Below, piece by piece: positions 25,871 through 34,108 of a stretch of 64,000 nt of DNA. The DNA lies in contig NZ_JAAOLY010000024.1 of the NCBI RefSeq assembly GCF_011601275.1, positions 1 to 64,000 of the forward strand. Direction: 5' to 3'. Origin of the DNA: Janthinobacterium lividum. GTDB taxonomy: Bacteria > Pseudomonadota > Gammaproteobacteria > Burkholderiales > Burkholderiaceae_D. The translations under genes were made by a program, and so were the position numbers. Numbering within the stretch: the first letter of the stretch is position 1; each line of letters begins with the position of its first letter. The notes beneath the pieces are model-generated. The model worked only from the letters and a program-made list of their open reading frames with translations, did not search any database and had not been told where the DNA came from.

Positions 25871-26947
25871 TCAGAAGTAGTTGAGGCCCAGCGCCGACTT
25901 GACTTCATCGGCCGTGCGGGCCGCCACTTCGCGTGCGCGGAACGTGCCTTCTTTCAGCATCTGGATGACTTGCCCCTTGTCCTTGGCGAACTCTTCGCGG
26001 CGGGCACGGATCGGCGCCAGCATTTCCTGCAAGACCACGTCCAGGCGCTTCTTGACGATGCTGTCGCCCAGGCCGCCACGCACGTAATGGGCCTTCATTT
26101 CGGCCAGCGCCGCTTTTTCCGGGTCAAACGCGTCCAGATAGGTAAACGCGATATTGCCTTCCAGGTGGCCCGGGTCTTCCACGCGCAGGTGCAGCGGGTC
26201 GGTGTAGACTTTTTTCACGGCGGCCGTGATTTCGGCCGAGGTCGCGCCCAGGTTGATGGTGTTGCCCAGCGACTTGCTCATCTTCGCCTTGCCGTCGATG
26301 CCGGGCAGGCGGCCGATGTCCGGTACCAGCGCCTTGCATTCCATCAATACTTCGCGGTTGTACATGCGGTTGAAGCGGCGCACGATTTCATTCGTTTGCT
26401 CGATCATCGGGATCTGGTCTTCGCCCACAGGCACCACGCCGGCCTTGAAGGCCGTGATGTCGGCCGCCTGACTGGCAGGGTAGGTCAGGAAGCCCGCTGG
26501 AATGTCGCGCTCGAAGCCGCGCAAACGGATTTCTTCCTTGACGGTGGGGTTGCGCTCGAGGCGCGCCACGGTAACGATGTTCAGGTAATAGAAGGTCAGC
26601 TCGGCCAGCTCGGGAATCTGCGACTGGATGAACACAGTAGTCTTGCTCGGATCGATGCCGACGGCCAGGTAGTCGAGCGCCACTTCGACGACATTGCGGT
26701 GCACCTTGTCGATGTCTTCCATATTGTCCGTCAGCGCCTGCGCGTCGGCCAGCATGATGAATTGCTTGTAGCTGTTCTGGTAGCTGACGCGGTCGCGCAA
26801 ACTGCCCACGTAGTGGCCCAGGTGCAAGGGACCGGTCGGGCGGTCGCCCGTCAGGATCACGGATTGCGCAGCGATGGCGGCGGCCGACAACGGTGCCGCC
26901 GGTGCGTCGTTCTGGTCTTGGGTATCTGGGGTGTTAGGCAAGCTCAT
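25871..26947 (-). CDS. trpS: tryptophan--tRNA ligase
   Basis: Class I aminoacyl-tRNA synthetase of 358 residues that charges tRNA-Trp. HIGH-type motif LHLGH at 41-45 and KMSKS at 222-226; QSQIPELAELTFYYLNIVT and GVVPVGEDQIPMIEQTNEIVRRFN are family marks. The ATG at 26947 follows AAGGAAACTTG. The frame stays open another 43 codons upstream without a ribosome site and is not counted. The first 25 residues (SLPNTPDTQDQNDAPAAP) are low-complexity and precede the catalytic fold. It is transcribed toward the PLP decarboxylase (121-bp gap). Confidence 0.96.
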   Translation of the reverse strand: MSLPNTPDTQDQNDAPAAPLSAAAIAAQSVILTGDRPTGPLHLGHYVGSLRDRVSYQNSYKQFIMLADAQALTDNMEDIDKVHRNVVEVALDYLAVGIDPSKTTVFIQSQIPELAELTFYYLNIVTVARLERNPTVKEEIRLRGFERDIPAGFLTYPASQAADITAFKAGVVPVGEDQIPMIEQTNEIVRRFNRMYNREVLMECKALVPDIGRLPGIDGKAKMSKSLGNTINLGATSAEITAAVKKVYTDPLHLRVEDPGHLEGNIAFTYLDAFDPEKAALAEMKAHYVRGGLGDSIVKKRLDVVLQEMLAPIRARREEFAKDKGQVIQMLKEGTFRAREVAARTADEVKSALGLNYF

Positions 26948-27264
26948 CAAGTTTCCTTTTGAGCCGCCTGCATCGGGGATGATCCAGGCTGAGCCTGTTA
27001 CGCCACCGATCGAGGCGGCGTGGATCAAATTCACATCACTATGCAGTGGCCGCGCGAAAGTGAGCGGGACCACCAATTCAAGCAGGCGTGTTGTGACGGG
27101 ATAAATTTCATGGCGTTATGGTTGCAGTTCGGGCGCGTTCTGTCAAGTTGCGCCCCGATTTATCTGCTGCGCTGCGTCAGAGACTGGCCTACTGCGTAAC
27201 TTGCTTTCCGGGTATTATTGCCGTTCGGCCACTTTTGCGTGGCATGAATCCATTGGAGAACAGT

Positions 27265-29208
27265 ATGCGCGTGTCGTCCCCCGTCCGGCTCACCGGCCTG
27301 GCCTTGGTTATCAGTTCCTTGTTTGCCGCACCCGTGCTGGCGCAAACGCCGCCGATGGCGCCCGATATCGGCGCCAAGCTGGTCATGCCCGATGTTAATG
27401 ATTACGTCAAACGCGTGGTGATGATTCCCATGCGCGACGGCGTCAAGCTGTACACGGTGATCGTCGTGCCGAAAGACGCCAAACGGGCGCCCATCATGCT
27501 CACGCGCACGCCGTACAACGCGGCCCGCCGGGCCCAGCGCGCCACCAGCGCCAGCATGCTGGCCACCTTGCCGCAGGGCGACGATACCCTGGTGGAAAAT
27601 GGTTACATCCGCGTGTTCCAGGACGTGCGCGGCAAGCATGGCTCCGAAGGCGATTACGTCATGACGCGTCCCGTGCGCGGCCCGCTTAACAATACCAAAG
27701 TCGATAACGTCACCGATGCGTGGGACACCATCGACTGGCTGTCGAAGAATATTCCGGAAAGTAATGGCAAGGTAGGCATGCTGGGCTCCTCGTACGAAGG
27801 GCATACGGTGCTGATGGCCCTGGTCGACCCGCATCCGGCGCTGAAGGTGGCCATTCCCATGAGCGCCATGGTCGATGGCTGGCGCGGCGACGACTGGTTC
27901 CATAACGGCGCCTTCCGCATGCCGAGTTTGTCTTACCTGGCGTGGCAGACGAGCGTGCGCGGCAGCGCCGAATCGCCCGTGCTGGGCGTCTACGACGATT
28001 ACGAAGCGTATCTGCGCATCGGCTCGGCTGGCGACTACGCGAAGAAATTCGGCATCGACAAGCTGACGTACACGAAAAAGCTGTTCGAGCACCCGGCCTA
28101 CGACAGTTACTGGCAGGAACAGGCGCTCGACAAGATCCTCGCCAAGCGTCCGCTGATCGTGCCCACCATGCACGTGGTAGGACAGTGGGACCAGGAAGAC
28201 ATCTATGGCGCCTATGCCACCTACGCGGCGATGGAAGGGCGCGACAAGCGCAACAATCTCAATTACCTGGCGGTGGGGCCGTGGCGTCATAGCGGCGTCA
28301 ACTATGAAGGTTCGACCCTGGGCGCCCTGAAATTTGACGGCGATACGGCGCGCCAGTTCCGCGAAAAAGTCATGCAGCCATTCCTCAATCAATACCTGAA
28401 GGATGGCGCGCCGGAAGCGAACACGGCGCCCGTGGTGTCGTACCAGAGCGGCACGAACCAGTGGCAGCGCCTGCAGCAGTGGCCGCTGGCTTGCGAAACG
28501 TGCGACACGAAGCTCACGCCGATCTACCTGCAGGATGGTTACAAGCTGGGCTTTGCGCCAGCGCCAACGGCGGCTGTTGCCGCCAGCGGCGCGTTCGATG
28601 AATACGTGGCCGATCCGGCCAAGCCTGTGCCGTTCGTGGCGCGTCCCGTGCGCCTCGGCGATGGCGATCAGTGGAAACCCTGGCTGGTCAGCGACCAGCG
28701 CGGCTATACGGACCGCACGGATGTGCTCAGTTATGTTTCCGAACCGTTGAAGACGGCCGTGCGCATCGCCGGCGCACCGATGGTGAACCTGTTCGCCGCC
28801 ACCAGCGGCACGGATGCCGACTGGGTGGTCAAGCTGATCGATGTGTATCCGGACGAAGTGCCGTCGCAGCCGGCCATGGGCGGCTATCAATTGGGCGTGG
28901 CGATGGATATCTTCCGTGGCCGCTACCGCGACAGCTTCGAGCACCCGACTGCCATTCCAGCCGGCAAGGTCGAACGCTACCGTTTCGCCTTGCCGAACGC
29001 CAATCACGTCTTCCTGCCCGGCCATCGCATCGCCGTGCAAGTGCAGTCGAGCTGGTTCCCGCTGTACGACCGCAACCCGCAAACCTTCGTGCCGAACATC
29101 TTCCTGGCCCAGCCTGGCGATTATAAAAAGGCGACGCAGCGCGTGTACCACGCGGCAGGGGCGGCCAGCGCGATCGAGTTGCCGATTGCGCCGCTCGACG
29201 CCCGCTAG
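27265..29208 (+). CDS. secreted CocE/NonD hydrolase, alpha-amino-acid ester hydrolase-like
   Basis: Exported serine hydrolase of 647 residues. Signal peptide 1-27 (ends AAPVLAQ) starting at the ATG at 27265, which follows GGAGA; the frame is open upstream but without a better start. The X-Pro dipeptidyl-peptidase S15-type domain has the nucleophile elbow GSSYEG with Ser176, FQDVRGKHGSEGDY and MVDGWRGDDWFHNGAF; a galactose-binding-like C-terminal domain follows (about 430-640). These motifs match alpha-amino-acid ester hydrolases, which hydrolyse and transfer alpha-amino acyl groups, including beta-lactam side chains. A cocaine-esterase-like or glutaryl-acylase role is the alternative. The stop shares the tetranucleotide CTAG with the convergent EamA gene. 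Confidence 0.88.
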   Translation: MRVSSPVRLTGLALVISSLFAAPVLAQTPPMAPDIGAKLVMPDVNDYVKRVVMIPMRDGVKLYTVIVVPKDAKRAPIMLTRTPYNAARRAQRATSASMLATLPQGDDTLVENGYIRVFQDVRGKHGSEGDYVMTRPVRGPLNNTKVDNVTDAWDTIDWLSKNIPESNGKVGMLGSSYEGHTVLMALVDPHPALKVAIPMSAMVDGWRGDDWFHNGAFRMPSLSYLAWQTSVRGSAESPVLGVYDDYEAYLRIGSAGDYAKKFGIDKLTYTKKLFEHPAYDSYWQEQALDKILAKRPLIVPTMHVVGQWDQEDIYGAYATYAAMEGRDKRNNLNYLAVGPWRHSGVNYEGSTLGALKFDGDTARQFREKVMQPFLNQYLKDGAPEANTAPVVSYQSGTNQWQRLQQWPLACETCDTKLTPIYLQDGYKLGFAPAPTAAVAASGAFDEYVADPAKPVPFVARPVRLGDGDQWKPWLVSDQRGYTDRTDVLSYVSEPLKTAVRIAGAPMVNLFAATSGTDADWVVKLIDVYPDEVPSQPAMGGYQLGVAMDIFRGRYRDSFEHPTAIPAGKVERYRFALPNANHVFLPGHRIAVQVQSSWFPLYDRNPQTFVPNIFLAQPGDYKKATQRVYHAAGAASAIELPIAPLDAR

Positions 29209-30062
29209 CCGGCCCGCATGAGGATGGCGCCCGCTGCGATCAGGGCTATGGCCAGGTAGCGGCGGGGGCTGATTTTTTCGCGCAGGAACAGGGCCGCAAT
29301 GGCGATGGCGAACAAAATCGACGTTTCGCGCAGGGCCGCGATGGCGGCCACGGGCGCCTGCGTCATGGCCCACAGGGCCAGGCCATACGAAGCGAGGGTG
29401 CCGAAACCGCCAAAGGCGGCCAGGCGCCATTGCGTTTGCGCATAGGCAAGCAAGTCGGCGGGGCGGCGCAACGCCGTCCACAGCAGCAGCCCCGTACCGT
29501 TCAAGACAAAAATCCACATGGTGTAGGCGGCTGGCGCGCCGGACAGGCGTACGCCGATGCCGTCGATCAGGGTATAGCTGGCGATGACGCAGGCGTTGCC
29601 CAGCGCAAAGGCGGTGGCGCGCCCTGTTTGTTTCGTGGTGCCAGGCGTGGCGCGCTGGCGCGCGGCAACATACAGGCCAAGGATGCCCGCGCAGATGCAG
29701 GCGACAGCGCCCATCTGCATGGCGGACAGGCGCTCGCCGATCAGCGGCCAGCTGGCCAGCGCCACGATGAGCGGCGCGCTGCCGCGCATCAGGGGGTAGG
29801 CATGGCTCATGTCGCCGGCCTTGTAGGCGGCCGCCAGCAGAGAATAATAGGCCAGCTGCGCCACGGCCGAGGCGGCCAGATAGGGCCAGCTGGCGGGTGC
29901 GGGAGCATCGACGAAGGGCAGCACGGCCAGCGAGATCAGGGCCGCGCCGACGGAGACGAGCACTGTGCTGAGAAAGGTATCCTTGCCCGACTTGACGATG
30001 GCGTTCCAGCTGGCGTGCAGCAGGGCGGCAAACAGGACGACGGAGACGACGAAACCGGACAT
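29205..30062 (-). CDS. EamA/DMT family transporter
   Basis: Inner-membrane protein of 285 residues with about ten hydrophobic helices in two EamA repeats; LLHASWNAIVKSGKD at the start and APVAAIAALRETSILFAIAI near the end are typical of this subgroup. The MSHAYPLMRGSAPL segment closes the first repeat. The substrate is unknown. The gene follows the periplasmic binding protein gene by 7 bp on the same strand, so the two are surely co-transcribed, although EamA carriers do not normally use binding proteins. Confidence 0.91.
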   Translation of the reverse strand: MSGFVVSVVLFAALLHASWNAIVKSGKDTFLSTVLVSVGAALISLAVLPFVDAPAPASWPYLAASAVAQLAYYSLLAAAYKAGDMSHAYPLMRGSAPLIVALASWPLIGERLSAMQMGAVACICAGILGLYVAARQRATPGTTKQTGRATAFALGNACVIASYTLIDGIGVRLSGAPAAYTMWIFVLNGTGLLLWTALRRPADLLAYAQTQWRLAAFGGFGTLASYGLALWAMTQAPVAAIAALRETSILFAIAIAALFLREKISPRRYLAIALIAAGAILMRAG

Positions 30063-30069
30063 GCGGGCC

Positions 30070-30891
30070 TTAGCGAGGGCGTATGCTCTGCGACAACAGT
30101 TCCTGGCGGTGATGGCGCTGGAAACCCTCCATCAGGGTGCCCGAGCGGCCTGCTTTTTCCAGCAGTTCGCGCAAGGTGGCCTGGTCTTCCGCCGTCAGCG
30201 ACTTGCGCGACAGGTAGGCGCCGCTCATACCCCACGGCAATTCCGGCAAGGCTTCCAGGCGCAGGCGGTCGGCCAGGCCATAAACGCGCGCATCGTTTTG
30301 CGCCACGCCGGCCAGGATGGTGGGACTCATGATGGTGGCGTCGATGAAGCCGCTTTGCATCAGGCGCGCCACGGAGAGCGCGTCGACTTCGTAGAACAGG
30401 CGTCCCTGGCTGCTCAGTTCCTTCGCCAGCGCCTGGTAAGACACGCCATAGTCGTAGCCGCGCACGAGCGCCACGCGCAGTTCGCGCCGCTCGATCAGTT
30501 CCTGCATGGTATTGATGGGCGCGCGCGCGCCTTGCAGCGAGATCAGCAGGGGACGGTTGCCCATCAGGGGAATGAACAGGCCATGCTGGTCGCGCCGCGG
30601 CGTGCTGCTGGCGGGTATCAGCATATCGGCCTTGCCCGCCTCGAACATCGCTTCCAGGCGCGCGCGCGGCACTGCCGTGAAGATGAAATTGCAGCCGAGC
30701 TTGGCGCCCATGCTGCGCAGCAAGTCGGGATAGATGCCGCCGATGCTGGCGCCATTGATCACCACGCTGGCGCCGATGGCGGAGACGGGCACCTGGATGT
30801 CGCGCGAGCATTGCGCGCCGGCCAGGGACGGCAGCGCCAGCGCCAGTATGGCCATGGTTCGGCGCCAGGCGCTGGAATAAAAGTCAGTCAT
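30070..30891 (-). CDS. periplasmic substrate-binding protein, family 3 (amino-acid type)
   Basis: Exported protein of 273 residues with a signal peptide (about 1-27, RRTMAILALALPSLAGAQ) and a type II periplasmic binding fold: GGIYPDLLRSMGAKLGCNFIF in the first lobe, the ARLEAMFEAGKADML stretch and VALVRGYDYGVSYQALA in the second. No ABC permease or ATPase genes lie nearby, so it may serve another system, act as a sensor, or be an orphan. The ATG at 30891 is preferred over the one at 30897 because AAGGA then has proper spacing. The EamA gene follows 7 bp later. Confidence 0.85.
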   Translation of the reverse strand: MTDFYSSAWRRTMAILALALPSLAGAQCSRDIQVPVSAIGASVVINGASIGGIYPDLLRSMGAKLGCNFIFTAVPRARLEAMFEAGKADMLIPASSTPRRDQHGLFIPLMGNRPLLISLQGARAPINTMQELIERRELRVALVRGYDYGVSYQALAKELSSQGRLFYEVDALSVARLMQSGFIDATIMSPTILAGVAQNDARVYGLADRLRLEALPELPWGMSGAYLSRKSLTAEDQATLRELLEKAGRSGTLMEGFQRHHRQELLSQSIRPR

Positions 30892-30991
30892 ACCCATCCT
30901 TGCTTGCCATCGAATGCAGGGCGTCGGTAACGCCCCGCTGATTATCCCATTCTCGCCTATTTATTTCTCAAATGCAATATTATGCCGCCGG

Positions 30992-32275
30992 CTACTTTGT
31001 GATGGAAACCATCAGTCTTGCCTGGCGTTGTGCCTTGAAGTAGCGCCAGGCCACCACGATGCCCAGGGTTTGCATGATGGCGCACAGGTAGAAGGTGCTG
31101 CCGATGCGCCAGTCCTGCGGCGGCAAATGGCTCACTTCACCGAGGATCATGCTGCCGAGCAAAGGCATGATGATGATGCCCAGGCTGCTGATCGATTGCA
31201 GTGAACCCATCAGTTCTCCCTGTTCGCCGGCGTTCGATGACTTCGAGATGATGCCTTGTAGGGCCGGGCCGGCGGCAAAGGCCAGCAAGTTGCACAGGAT
31301 CAGCGCATACATCATCCAGCCCTGCGTCGCCAGCCCGTACAGCAGATAGGTGAGGGCGCCCGAGGCCATGCCCAGCAGGGATAAACGCACTTCGCCAAAG
31401 CGTTTGATGAGTATGCCCAGCAAGCCCGCCTGCACGACGGCCGCGCACAGGCCCACGCAGAACAGGGCGATGCCGTTCTGGCGCGGCGTCCAGTCGAAGC
31501 GGAAGTGCGTGTACAGCACCCACGTTGTATTGAGCATCATTTGCGCAAACGTCATCAGGCCGAAGGCCAGCACCAGGCCGCGGATTTCCACGCGGCGCAC
31601 CAGTTTCAGCAGGGCGGCAAACGGATTGATGCGCGCCAGGGTAAACGGTGCGCGCGGACCCGGCTGCAGCGATTCGGGCACGCAGAAATAGCCGTAGATG
31701 AAATTGGCCGTCGACAGGCCTGCCGCCACGTAAAACGGCAGGCGCAGATCGATTTCGCCCAGCAGGCCGCCCAGCATGGGGCCGCAAATGAAGCCCAGGC
31801 CGAAGGCGGCACCGATCTTGCCGAAGCTCTTGGCCCGGTTGTCGGGCGTGGAAACGTCGGAGGCGTAGGCGGACGCGACCGACATGCTGGCCGACGAGAC
31901 GCCGCCGATGACCCTGCCGATGAACAGGCAGGCCAGGTTCGGCGCCCAGCCTGTGGCGAGAAAGTTGATGCCCATGCCGGCCATCGAATACAGCAGTACA
32001 GGACGGCGTCCCACGCGGTCGCTGATGGCGCCCAGCATGGGCATGAAAATGAATTGCAGCAAGCCGAAGAGGGCAGCCATGATGCCGTACCAGAATGCCT
32101 GGGCATCCTTGCCGTCGACAAAGTTGCCGATCAGGATGGGCAGCACGGGCACCACCAGGCCGATGCCCAGCATATCGATGAAGACGCAGACGAGGATGAA
32201 ATTGAGATTGCCGGCGCGCGCGGGCGCGGCGGGCGAGGACGGGGAATGACTGTCGGGGCTGGTTTTATCGGACAT
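30992..32275 (-). CDS. MFS transporter, TetA/Bmr-like drug efflux family
   Basis: Twelve-helix major facilitator of 427 residues from the ATG at 32275; the frame is open 46 codons upstream but the family N-terminus begins here after a short Ser/Pro-rich tail. Motif A between TM2 and TM3 reads GAISDRVGRRPVLL, motif C in TM5 is GLGFICGPMLGGLLG, and RVIGGVSSASMSVASAYASDVS is typical of tetracycline-type (DHA1) pumps. Proton-driven export of a drug or metabolite is likely; a tetracycline role is not proven, and no TetR-type repressor lies beside it. The HD hydrolase gene lies 119 bp upstream on the same strand. Confidence 0.91.
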   Translation of the reverse strand: MSDKTSPDSHSPSSPAAPARAGNLNFILVCVFIDMLGIGLVVPVLPILIGNFVDGKDAQAFWYGIMAALFGLLQFIFMPMLGAISDRVGRRPVLLYSMAGMGINFLATGWAPNLACLFIGRVIGGVSSASMSVASAYASDVSTPDNRAKSFGKIGAAFGLGFICGPMLGGLLGEIDLRLPFYVAAGLSTANFIYGYFCVPESLQPGPRAPFTLARINPFAALLKLVRRVEIRGLVLAFGLMTFAQMMLNTTWVLYTHFRFDWTPRQNGIALFCVGLCAAVVQAGLLGILIKRFGEVRLSLLGMASGALTYLLYGLATQGWMMYALILCNLLAFAAGPALQGIISKSSNAGEQGELMGSLQSISSLGIIIMPLLGSMILGEVSHLPPQDWRIGSTFYLCAIMQTLGIVVAWRYFKAQRQARLMVSITK

Positions 32276-32394
32276 GCATGCTTTCGGCGCGTTGGTATTG
32301 CGCCGGCGTCCTGCAGTGTTCTGCTGGCGCGCGGCGCGATAGCTGAGCCTTGCATTATAGACAGCATGCGCGCTGCTGGCTATCGCCACCAGGT

Positions 32395-33045
32395 TTATGC
32401 GCCGCCTCCCCATTCGTCCGCAAAGGCGGCGCGGAAATCCGTCAGCACGGCCAGCCGTTGTTCAGCCAGCGCGCGGCCCGCCGCCGTCTGCATCTTGCCG
32501 GGTAACTTGTCGAGCTTGGTGACGATATGGTCGAGTGCGTAGGCCTTGTCGTCGAGCGGGCGATGCGCGGCCAGCGGGTCGCTGCCATGCGCCAGCGCGC
32601 TATCCATGCGCGCGGCCGTATAGAACAGGCGCGCCAGTCCCACGGCGCCCAGCGCGTCGATGCGGTCGGCATCTTGCACGATTTGCGCTTCGATCGTGTG
32701 CGGCGTCAGGTTGGCGGAAAAACTGTGCGTCTCGATGGCGTGGGCCACGCCGGCCAATTTTTCTGCCGGAAAATCCAGTTCGGCCAGCTGGCGGCAAGCC
32801 AGCGCCGCCGCCTGGCGCGAGGCCAGGTGGCGCTCGGGGTGGTTTTTCGGCAAGTTGACCAGGTCGTGCAGATAGCAGGCGGCCATCACCGTGAGGGCGT
32901 CGGCCTGCGCGTGGTCCTGCAGCAGGACGCTGGCGTTGCGCCAGACACGGTGCAGATGGTTGATGTCGTGGGCGCTGTCATCGCCCAGGCCGGCCGTGGC
33001 CAGCGCCAGCAGGCGCGGCTGCCATTGGGAAAGCAAAGAATGCAT
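32395..33045 (-). CDS. HD domain-containing phosphohydrolase (YedJ-like)
   Basis: Metal-dependent hydrolase of 216 residues. The HD signature is seen as DINHLHRVWRNA (first His), CYLHDLVNLPKNHPER (His-Asp pair) and VQDADRIDALGAVG (final Asp). This pattern and length match the YedJ/YpgQ-type single-domain HD proteins, some of which are nucleotide pyrophosphatases. The natural substrate is unknown. It is the first gene of a leftward pair with the MFS transporter and is divergent from cheW across a 327-bp gap. Confidence 0.88.
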   Translation of the reverse strand: MHSLLSQWQPRLLALATAGLGDDSAHDINHLHRVWRNASVLLQDHAQADALTVMAACYLHDLVNLPKNHPERHLASRQAAALACRQLAELDFPAEKLAGVAHAIETHSFSANLTPHTIEAQIVQDADRIDALGAVGLARLFYTAARMDSALAHGSDPLAAHRPLDDKAYALDHIVTKLDKLPGKMQTAAGRALAEQRLAVLTDFRAAFADEWGGGA

Positions 33046-33372
33046 GGTTCAACGTTGTAAAAAGCAGGGGCCGTCAGTGTGGCATAAAACGCCGCCGCCT
33101 GTGGCGGGACGCCCGGCACTTCGGCGTGCCGTATTTGCCACATAAATTGTATTTTTGAAAAGCGCCAGTCAGACGAATGCTCTTTTTTAGTGCATGTAAA
33201 ATTTACATGGGGTAACATTGCCGCACGGAAATTAGAAGCATAAGCTAATTGCGAGAAAGTATTTGCAAAAACATACAAGTGGCAGCCATTCCATCGTGCT
33301 TGGCGTCACATCCAGGGCTTGCATGCAGCGCGTCCTGGCCTGCGCCCCAGGCGAGTTAACGAAAGGATTATC
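33046..33372. promoter_or_regulatory. intergenic region between HD hydrolase and cheW with palindromes
   Basis: A 327-bp gap holding the divergent promoters. It contains a perfect 8-bp inverted repeat with one central base, CATGTAAA-A-TTTACATG (33193-33209), which looks like a protein binding site, and a GC-rich structured part at 33075-33160 with CGGCAC/GTGCCG arms. The stretch from 33130 to 33280 is AT-rich, as expected of promoters. I could not fit a clear flagellar sigma-28 promoter. No small gene with a good ribosome site is seen. Confidence 0.45.
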
Positions 33373-33864
33373 ATGAACACCAATTCCAGCGACACTGGCA
33401 CAACCGTTGCCAAGGCTGCCGAATACCTGGCCTTTACCCTGGGCCAGGAAGAATATGGCATCGACATTCAGAAAGTCAGCGAAATCCGCAGCTATGAAAC
33501 GCCGACCCGCATCGCCAATGCGCCCGAGTTCGTCAAGGGCGTGGTCAACCTGCGCGGCATCATCGTGCCCATCGTCGACATGCGCATCAAGTTCAATCTG
33601 GGCACGCCCAGCTATGACCAGTTTACCGTCGTCATCATCCTCAACATTGGCAACCGCGTCGTTGGCATGGTCGTCGACCGTGTCTCAGACGTCACCACCC
33701 TGATGCCGGAACAGATCAAGCCGGCGCCGGACATGGGCCGTTCGATCAACACGGAATACGTGATTGGCCTGGGCACCATCGACGAGCGCATGCTGATCCT
33801 GGTCGATATCGACCAGCTGATGTCCAGCGCCGACATGGGCTTGATCGAAAAACTAGCCGCTTAA
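33373..33864 (+). CDS. cheW: chemotaxis coupling protein CheW
   Basis: Cytoplasmic adaptor of 163 residues that links chemoreceptors to the CheA kinase. Family marks: EYLAFTLGQEEYGIDIQKVSEI at the start of the CheW fold, VKGVVNLRGIIVPIVDMR and VVGMVVDRVSDV. The ATG at 33373 follows AAAGGATTATC; longer readings upstream lack a ribosome site. Two MCP genes follow in the same direction, so the three may form a signalling cluster, although hairpins in the 244-bp gap suggest that cheW mRNA is partly terminated before them. No cheA, cheY or cheR is in the window. Confidence 0.95.
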   Translation: MNTNSSDTGTTVAKAAEYLAFTLGQEEYGIDIQKVSEIRSYETPTRIANAPEFVKGVVNLRGIIVPIVDMRIKFNLGTPSYDQFTVVIILNIGNRVVGMVVDRVSDVTTLMPEQIKPAPDMGRSINTEYVIGLGTIDERMLILVDIDQLMSSADMGLIEKLAA

Positions 33865-33937
33865 GTCGTCTTGCTGCTGGCCAGCAGGCCAAGTTTATCG
33901 GAAATAATTGACCCCAAGCATTGTTTGCTTTTTGTAC

Positions 33938-33991
33938 AAGGCGCACGCTAGCGCCTTTCCTGGCGCACGGTTCAGCCGAACCGTGCGCCAG
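33938..33991 (+). terminator. two successive hairpins after cheW
   Basis: First hairpin AAGGCGC/GCGCCTT (33938-33957) followed by TTCC; second a perfect 14-bp stem CTGGCGCACGGTTC (33960-33973) with GAACCGTGCGCCAG (33978-33991) around a 4-nt loop and followed by TTTCACTTT. Neither has a clean T run, so termination may be partial or the stems may stabilise the cheW mRNA 3' end. Confidence 0.55.
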
Positions 33992-34108
33992 TTTCACTTT
34001 GGTTTCACTTTTTCACGCCCGCTTTGATACCGCAGCCAGCCAATGCGCGCCAAAGGGATGCCATCAGCCGTTCGGCATGCTGGCGTCGGGGCTTTTTAGG
34101 ATAGTCAC

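Noticed and set aside
26948..27076. N-terminal extension of trpS, open for 43 codons
   Set aside because: The ATG at 26947 has a good Shine-Dalgarno, the extension has none, and its sequence does not resemble any synthetase N-terminus.
27160..29517. Long minus-strand open frame opposite the ester hydrolase gene
   Set aside because: Antisense artefact; the plus-strand reading has a signal peptide and catalytic motifs.
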